From contig NZ_JAGGMQ010000001.1 in NCBI RefSeq assembly GCF_017875465.1, positions 4,650,001-4,714,000 of the forward strand: 64,000 bases of DNA, given 5' to 3'. Below are positions 59,923 to 64,000 of this stretch, in pieces; the first letter of the stretch is position 1, and each line of letters opens with the position of its first letter. The translations under genes and the position numbers were made by a program. The notes beneath the pieces were generated by a model. It saw only the letters and a list, made by a program, of their open reading frames with translations, was not told the DNA's origin and searched no databases. Source of the stretch: Winslowiella toletana (lineage in GTDB: Bacteria > Pseudomonadota > Gammaproteobacteria > Enterobacterales > Enterobacteriaceae).

Positions 59923-60141
59923 GGTCAATCCTCTTAAGTGAGAAACTGGCTAAAGTCTGGTCGATAATTCAATAAGTTGCCATACGCATTTTAGTTATGC
60001 TGATTATCTTTTCCGCTGGCCGCAGAGTAGCGATTTTTCGAAATACGCCGAACAGTATGTTAAGCTGAAGTCTACTTTTTTATGTCAAGTCCGTGAGATC
60101 GGTCATAAATTGGTGAACCCGACAGCTAAACGGTAGGTGTA

Positions 60142-61581
60142 ATGGCATTACTGCAGCGCAAACAGACAATCCCCGTGGTACTGATGCTCAGTGGCATCGG
60201 ACTCACCGTGCCCGGCGCTTACGCTCTGCAAACCAACACGCAAGTTCCCGACTATCCCTTTGAAAATCCTGCGCGTTTTAGCCAGCTGCAAAGCAGTCTG
60301 CCTGACCTGGGTAATGCCAGCGCCAGCAATGACAGCTTTGCCAAAAATCTGGCGACGGTGGCCAAAGATATTGGCGAGGCCAGTATGGACAGCGGCAATG
60401 ACGATCCGCTGGGCAAGCAGGCCGGGCAGTGGGCGTTTAACCATTTTCGTGATGAAGTGGCGGAGCGAGTGGTTGACCGCGGGCAGAGCCTGCTTTCGCC
60501 ATATGGCACCGCCAACCTGTCATTGCAGGTGGATATGGACGGCAACCTCGATGGCAGCAGCGCCCAGTTGCTGACGCCGTGGCAGGATAAATATCAGTAC
60601 CTGACCTTTACCCAGCTTGGCGTGTCGCAAACCGATGAGGGTGCGGTGGGCAATCTTGGTCTCGGTCAGCGCTGGTTTGCCGGTGACTGGATGCTGGGTT
60701 ATAACACTTTTGTTGATCGCCAGTTTGACAGCGGTATGCAGCGCGCTGGCGTCGGCACCGAGGCGTGGGGCGACTTCCTGCATTTCTCCGCCAATTACTA
60801 CCATCCGCTTTCCGGCTGGCGCAATCGCAGCAGCAGTTCACAGATGCGGCTGGCGCGTGGCTATGACATCACCACCCAGGGCTATCTGCCATTTTACCGC
60901 CAGCTTGGGGTCTCCCTGACTTATGAGCAGTATCTTGGTGATAATATTGACCTGTTCAACAGCGGCAGCAGTTACCGTAATCCGGTGGCGGTTAAAGTGG
61001 GTGTCAATTACACCCCGGTGCCGCTGCTGAGCTTTACCGCTGCGCATAAAGAGGGCGAGGGCGGCGAGTCGCAGGATCAGTTTGGCATGAAGGTTAATTA
61101 CCGCATTGGCGTGGCGCTGAGCCAGCAGTTGTCGGCAGACAATGTCGCTGCCGCGCGCTCGCTGAGTGGCAGTCGTTATGATGTGGTGGAACGAAATAAC
61201 ACCCCGGTGCTGGAGTTCCGGCAGCGTAAAACGCTGGGAGTGTTCCTTGCCACGCCGCCATGGCAGTTACAGAGCGGCGAAACTCTGCCGCTGAAATTAC
61301 AGATTCGCGCCAGCAACGATATTACCCGCGTCAGCTGGCAGGGCGATACGCAGGCGCTCAGCCTGACGCCACCAGCCAATAACAGCGACCCGCAGGGCTG
61401 GTCAATTATTATGCCGCAGTGGGACAGTTCAGCTGGCGCCAGCAATGAGTACCGGCTGTCGGTCACGCTGGAAGACAGCAAGCAGCAGCGCGTCACCTCC
61501 AACTGGATCACCCTGAAATTGTCACCGCCGATGACGCTACAGAGTGCCGGTAACACGAGCTACGATCTGATGGCGCCGTAA
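60142..61581 (+). CDS. ychO: YchO family invasin-like outer-membrane protein
   Basis: 479 aa (E. coli YchO about 464). Signal peptide ends near YALQ. The middle is an inverse-autotransporter (intimin/invasin-type) beta-barrel: QWAFNHFRDEVAERVVDRGQ, LSPYGTANLSLQVDMDG, FVDRQFDSGMQRAGVGTEAW, RLARGYDITTQGYLPFYRQL. The C-terminal about 110 residues form one Ig-like domain (LKLQIRASNDITRVSWQGDT). Unlike intimin there is no LysM motif and no long passenger. Function unproven; E. coli YchO has been linked to adhesion. In K-12 ychO lies between chaC and narL; here it marks the far end of the accessory block. Confidence 0.9.
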   Translation: MALLQRKQTIPVVLMLSGIGLTVPGAYALQTNTQVPDYPFENPARFSQLQSSLPDLGNASASNDSFAKNLATVAKDIGEASMDSGNDDPLGKQAGQWAFNHFRDEVAERVVDRGQSLLSPYGTANLSLQVDMDGNLDGSSAQLLTPWQDKYQYLTFTQLGVSQTDEGAVGNLGLGQRWFAGDWMLGYNTFVDRQFDSGMQRAGVGTEAWGDFLHFSANYYHPLSGWRNRSSSSQMRLARGYDITTQGYLPFYRQLGVSLTYEQYLGDNIDLFNSGSSYRNPVAVKVGVNYTPVPLLSFTAAHKEGEGGESQDQFGMKVNYRIGVALSQQLSADNVAAARSLSGSRYDVVERNNTPVLEFRQRKTLGVFLATPPWQLQSGETLPLKLQIRASNDITRVSWQGDTQALSLTPPANNSDPQGWSIIMPQWDSSAGASNEYRLSVTLEDSKQQRVTSNWITLKLSPPMTLQSAGNTSYDLMAP

Positions 61582-61686
61582 TCTGCACCACGCAGTTGCC
61601 AGCCATATCACAACCGCGTGATCTTTCTGCGCCTATATTAAACAGGTAAATTTGCTTGTTTAACGCTGGCAACAGAGAGAGCAGCT

Positions 61687-62607
61687 ATGACCGACAAGAC
61701 GCTGTCTGAGCGTGCAGAGTTGGTGCGCCAGTTTAACCGCTTCTATAGCCGTCAGATCGATAAGCTTAACCAGCAACTGCTTAGCAGCGAATTCTCACTG
61801 ACTGAAGTGCGGGTGCTGCATGAACTGCTGATGCATCCTCAGCTGACCACGTCCGCTATCTGCCGCCAGCTGAGCCTGAATATTGGCTATCTGAGTCGGG
61901 TGATTTCTGGTCTCGAAAACCAGCGACTGATCACCAAAACCCGTTCAACCGAAGATGCCCGCGTGTTGCAGCTGCAACTGACAGATAAGGGACTGACACG
62001 CATTGAGTTGCTTAACGCGCTGGCGCAGCAGCAGCTGATGGCGATGCTGGAGCCGCTTTCCGCCACGCAGCAACAGCAGCTGACCAATGCGATGAACCAG
62101 ATTGAGGGGCTGCTTGGCAGTCCGGCGCCGGGATATATTTTGCGCGATCCGCAGCCTGGCGATCTGGGGATGGTGGTGCATCATAATGCGCTGCTGTATG
62201 CCACGGAGTATGGCTGGAGTAGCGAATTTGAAGCGAGGGTGGCGGAGATTGTGGCGAAATATCTGCGGGAATTTGTACCCGGTAAAGCGCGCTGCTGGAT
62301 TGCTGAAAAAGCCGGCAAGCTGGTCGGCTCGGTTTTTGTGGTGCGTGAGGATGATGACACCGCGCGTCTGCGGGTGTTGTATGTTGATGCCAGCGCGCGC
62401 GGACTGGGGATCGGCCATCGACTGGTGGAAGAAGCGCTGACCTTTGCCCGCCAAGCCGGCTATAAAAAAATGGTGCTGTCGACTTACAGCATACTGATTG
62501 CGGCCGCGAAAATTTATCAGCAGACTGGCTTCAGGCTGACAGAAGAGCAAGCGCGGCACCGCTTCGGTAAGGACCTGGTGGATCAGCTATGGATCCGCGA
62601 TCTGTGA
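61687..62607 (+). CDS. MarR-type regulator fused to a GNAT acetyltransferase
   Basis: 306 aa. Residues 1-145 form a MarR winged-helix domain (VLHELLMHPQLTTSAICRQL and LNIGYLSRVISGLENQRLIT). Residues 150-306 form a GNAT N-acetyltransferase, motif A in VLYVDASARGLGIGHRLVEE (R-G-L-G-I-G binds acetyl-CoA). Such fusions are common, but targets are unknown. Monocistronic between ychO and the bestrophin gene. Confidence 0.9.
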   Translation: MTDKTLSERAELVRQFNRFYSRQIDKLNQQLLSSEFSLTEVRVLHELLMHPQLTTSAICRQLSLNIGYLSRVISGLENQRLITKTRSTEDARVLQLQLTDKGLTRIELLNALAQQQLMAMLEPLSATQQQQLTNAMNQIEGLLGSPAPGYILRDPQPGDLGMVVHHNALLYATEYGWSSEFEARVAEIVAKYLREFVPGKARCWIAEKAGKLVGSVFVVREDDDTARLRVLYVDASARGLGIGHRLVEEALTFARQAGYKKMVLSTYSILIAAAKIYQQTGFRLTEEQARHRFGKDLVDQLWIRDL

Positions 62608-62725
62608 AGTCAACAAATGCGCTATAACCTGTCGCCATAAAAATGTGACTGATATCACAAAATAGTCCTTTCCAGCGGCATGGCTTTTTGCCACAATCGG
62701 CGAAAATTACAACCACCTGCACATC

Positions 62726-63631
62726 ATGATCATCCGCCCCCATCGTCACTGGTTTATCCGCCTGTTTGCCTGGCACGGCTCGGTGCTGCCCGGCATTCTG
62801 TTTCGTCTCGCTCTTAATCTGGCGATGTCCGTTATCGCCATCTTCTGCCTTGGCTGGTATGAGTCGCTGGGCGTGAAGTTAACGCTGGCGCCTTTTAGTC
62901 TGCTCGGGGTGTCGATTGCTATCTTTCTTGGTTTTCGTAACAGCGTTTGCTATGCCCGTTTTACCGAAGCGCGCCAGTTATGGGGCGGCTTGCTGATTGC
63001 CTGTCGCACCATTCAGCGTCAGGCGCTGGCAATCTGTCCCCATGAAGTGCCACGCGTCACCACCTTGCTGATGGCGTTTTGTTACAGCATGAAGCACCAG
63101 CTGCGCGGCAGCGATGCGCGCGAAGATCTGACTCGCTATCTCGGCAGTGAAGCAGAGATTGTGCTGCAACGCCGCGCACCGACCAATTTTATCGAGTTAC
63201 AGCTGTCGCAATGGCTGGCTGAGCAGCGCCGGCGGGGCAATGTGTCCGATATGGTGTATGTCAGTATGGACCAGAGTCTGAATCAGCTGACCCAGGTGCT
63301 GGGCGGCTGTGAGCGGCTGGCGAGTATGCCGGTGCCCTTTGCTTATGGCCTGCTGCTGCATCGCACGGTATATCTGTTCTGTACGCTGCTGCCGTTTGCA
63401 CTGGTGCCGGACCTGCACTATATGACGCCGCTGGTATCGGTCTTTATCGCCTATACCTTCCTGTCGCTGGATACGCTGGCGGAAGAGCTGGAGACGCCGT
63501 TTGGCTATGCCAGTAACCATCTGCCGATGGATGCCATGTGCACCAATATTGAGATCAATCTGCGCGAGATGAATAACGAAACGCTGTTGCCGGATGCCAT
63601 CCGTCCGGATGCGCAGTTCCGTGTAACCTGA
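62726..63631 (+). CDS. yneE: Bestrophin-like channel protein (YneE family)
   Basis: 301 aa, a homologue of E. coli YneE and Klebsiella bestrophin. Family signs: GILFRLALNLAMSVIAIFCL, VSIAIFLGFRNSVCYARFTE and ARQLWGGLLIACRTIQRQAL, then YTFLSLDTLAEELETPFGYA. Klebsiella bestrophin forms a sodium-permeable pentameric channel in the inner membrane; physiological role in bacteria is not known. Confidence 0.92.
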   Translation: MIIRPHRHWFIRLFAWHGSVLPGILFRLALNLAMSVIAIFCLGWYESLGVKLTLAPFSLLGVSIAIFLGFRNSVCYARFTEARQLWGGLLIACRTIQRQALAICPHEVPRVTTLLMAFCYSMKHQLRGSDAREDLTRYLGSEAEIVLQRRAPTNFIELQLSQWLAEQRRRGNVSDMVYVSMDQSLNQLTQVLGGCERLASMPVPFAYGLLLHRTVYLFCTLLPFALVPDLHYMTPLVSVFIAYTFLSLDTLAEELETPFGYASNHLPMDAMCTNIEINLREMNNETLLPDAIRPDAQFRVT

Positions 63632-63647
63632 GGGCTGACGGCAAAAG

Positions 63648-63680
63648 AAAAGGGCAGCGTTTACACGCTGCCCTTTTTTA
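63648..63680. terminator. Bidirectional terminator between the bestrophin and porin genes
   Basis: AAAAGGGCAGCGT / ACGCTGCCCTTTT around TTAC, with a T run to the right and an A run to the left, serving both convergent genes. Confidence 0.94.
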
Positions 63681-63730
63681 TTTGCGGTTTGTCGACACAA
63701 CAGAACCGCAACCAATGAGAGGGAATTAAC

Positions 63731-64000
63731 TCAGAACTGGTAAGTCAGGCCAACACCGGTGACATCATCGTTAGCCAGGCCGAGGGCGTTATCGCTATCC
63801 AGCAGGTTAATTTTGTATTCTGCGTAGAACACCATGTTTTTATTGAAGTAGTAGTAGGTGCCTACTGCAACGTATTTAAACAGGTCGACACTGCCGATCT
63901 CTTCAACATCTTTGGCTTTTGATGACACATAGGCCAGAGACGGACGCAGACCGTTCAGGAACTGGTACTGGGCCACGGCTTCGAAGTTCTGCGCTTTGTT
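63731..64000 (-). CDS. OmpC/OmpF-type porin, C-terminal part (cut by right edge)
   Basis: The open minus frame runs off the window; 89 codons and the stop (TGA) are visible. The sequence [52 protein letters not shown], then [19 protein letters not shown] and the terminal GLTYQF is the last strands of an enterobacterial trimeric porin. The terminal Phe is required for outer-membrane assembly. Which porin (OmpC, OmpF, OmpN or other) cannot be decided from this part. Confidence 0.93.
   Translation of the reverse strand, partial: NKAQNFEAVAQYQFLNGLRPSLAYVSSKAKDVEEIGSVDLFKYVAVGTYYYFNKNMVFYAEYKINLLDSDNALGLANDDVTGVGLTYQF

Overview
The window looks like a chromosomal segment of a gamma-proteobacterium of the order Enterobacterales, most likely from the Erwiniaceae (Erwinia/Pantoea-like). 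The backbone follows the E. coli order ychF - sulfate-permease gene - ychH/pth - prs - ispE - lolB - hemA - prfA - prmC - sirB2 - sirB1 - kdsA - chaA - chaB - chaC, and later ychO. The proteins resemble their E. coli counterparts closely, but accessory blocks not found at these sites in K-12 are inserted. The family assignment is an inference from gene content and was not computed.

Layout. (1) 1-4.3 kb: a redox/detoxification group (carboxymuconolactone-decarboxylase-like protein, exported flavodoxin, exported alpha/beta hydrolase, aldo/keto reductase) with a convergent LysR regulator. (2) 4.7-10.5 kb: an osmB-like lipoprotein gene, then an AT-rich island. The island holds a small HTH protein, an unrecognised 539-aa protein, a gene graveyard (solute-binding protein and LysR remnants, each frameshifted) and a stand-alone HHxxxDG acyltransferase. 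(3) 10.7-28.7 kb: the conserved housekeeping block (translation, PRPP, isoprenoid, lipoprotein sorting, haem, KDO and cation antiport), interrupted only by an MFS pump with its LysR regulator. (4) 28.8-37.9 kb: a compact minus-strand operon of type VI secretion (T6SS)-type genes without any tube, sheath, baseplate or ATPase gene: SH3 lipoprotein, TssL with OmpA domain, a C-terminally short TssM, TagF, FHA protein, PP2C phosphatase, unknown secreted protein and Ser/Thr kinase. (5) 38.3-40.1 kb: a methyl-accepting chemotaxis protein behind a sigma28-type promoter. (6) 40.2-52.3 kb: a complete assimilatory nitrate regulon, nasR - nasFED - nasC/B fusion - nasA - cobA. It has sigma54 promoters before nasR and nasF and a leader terminator for NasR antitermination. 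(7) 52.3-59.4 kb: a DeoR-controlled sugar or polyol uptake and oxidation cluster (two SDR dehydrogenases, RbsB/A/C-like ABC transporter, DUF2291 lipoprotein). (8) 59.4-64 kb: a PEBP protein, ychO invasin-like protein, MarR-GNAT fusion, bestrophin-like channel and the C-terminal end of an OmpC-type porin cut by the right edge.

How parts work together. NasFED imports nitrate, NasA reduces it to nitrite with electrons from the flavoprotein part of the fusion, the NirB/NirD part reduces nitrite to ammonium, and CobA supplies the siroheme precursor. NasR and (by inference) NtrC control the set. The T6SS-type operon contains all parts of a threonine-phosphorylation switch (kinase, phosphatase, FHA reader, TagF) joined to an inner-membrane TssL/TssM pair and peptidoglycan-binding domains. 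It lacks the injection machine, so it is the best candidate here for a repurposed, poorly described system.

No tRNA, rRNA, CRISPR array, intact insertion sequence or phage was seen.
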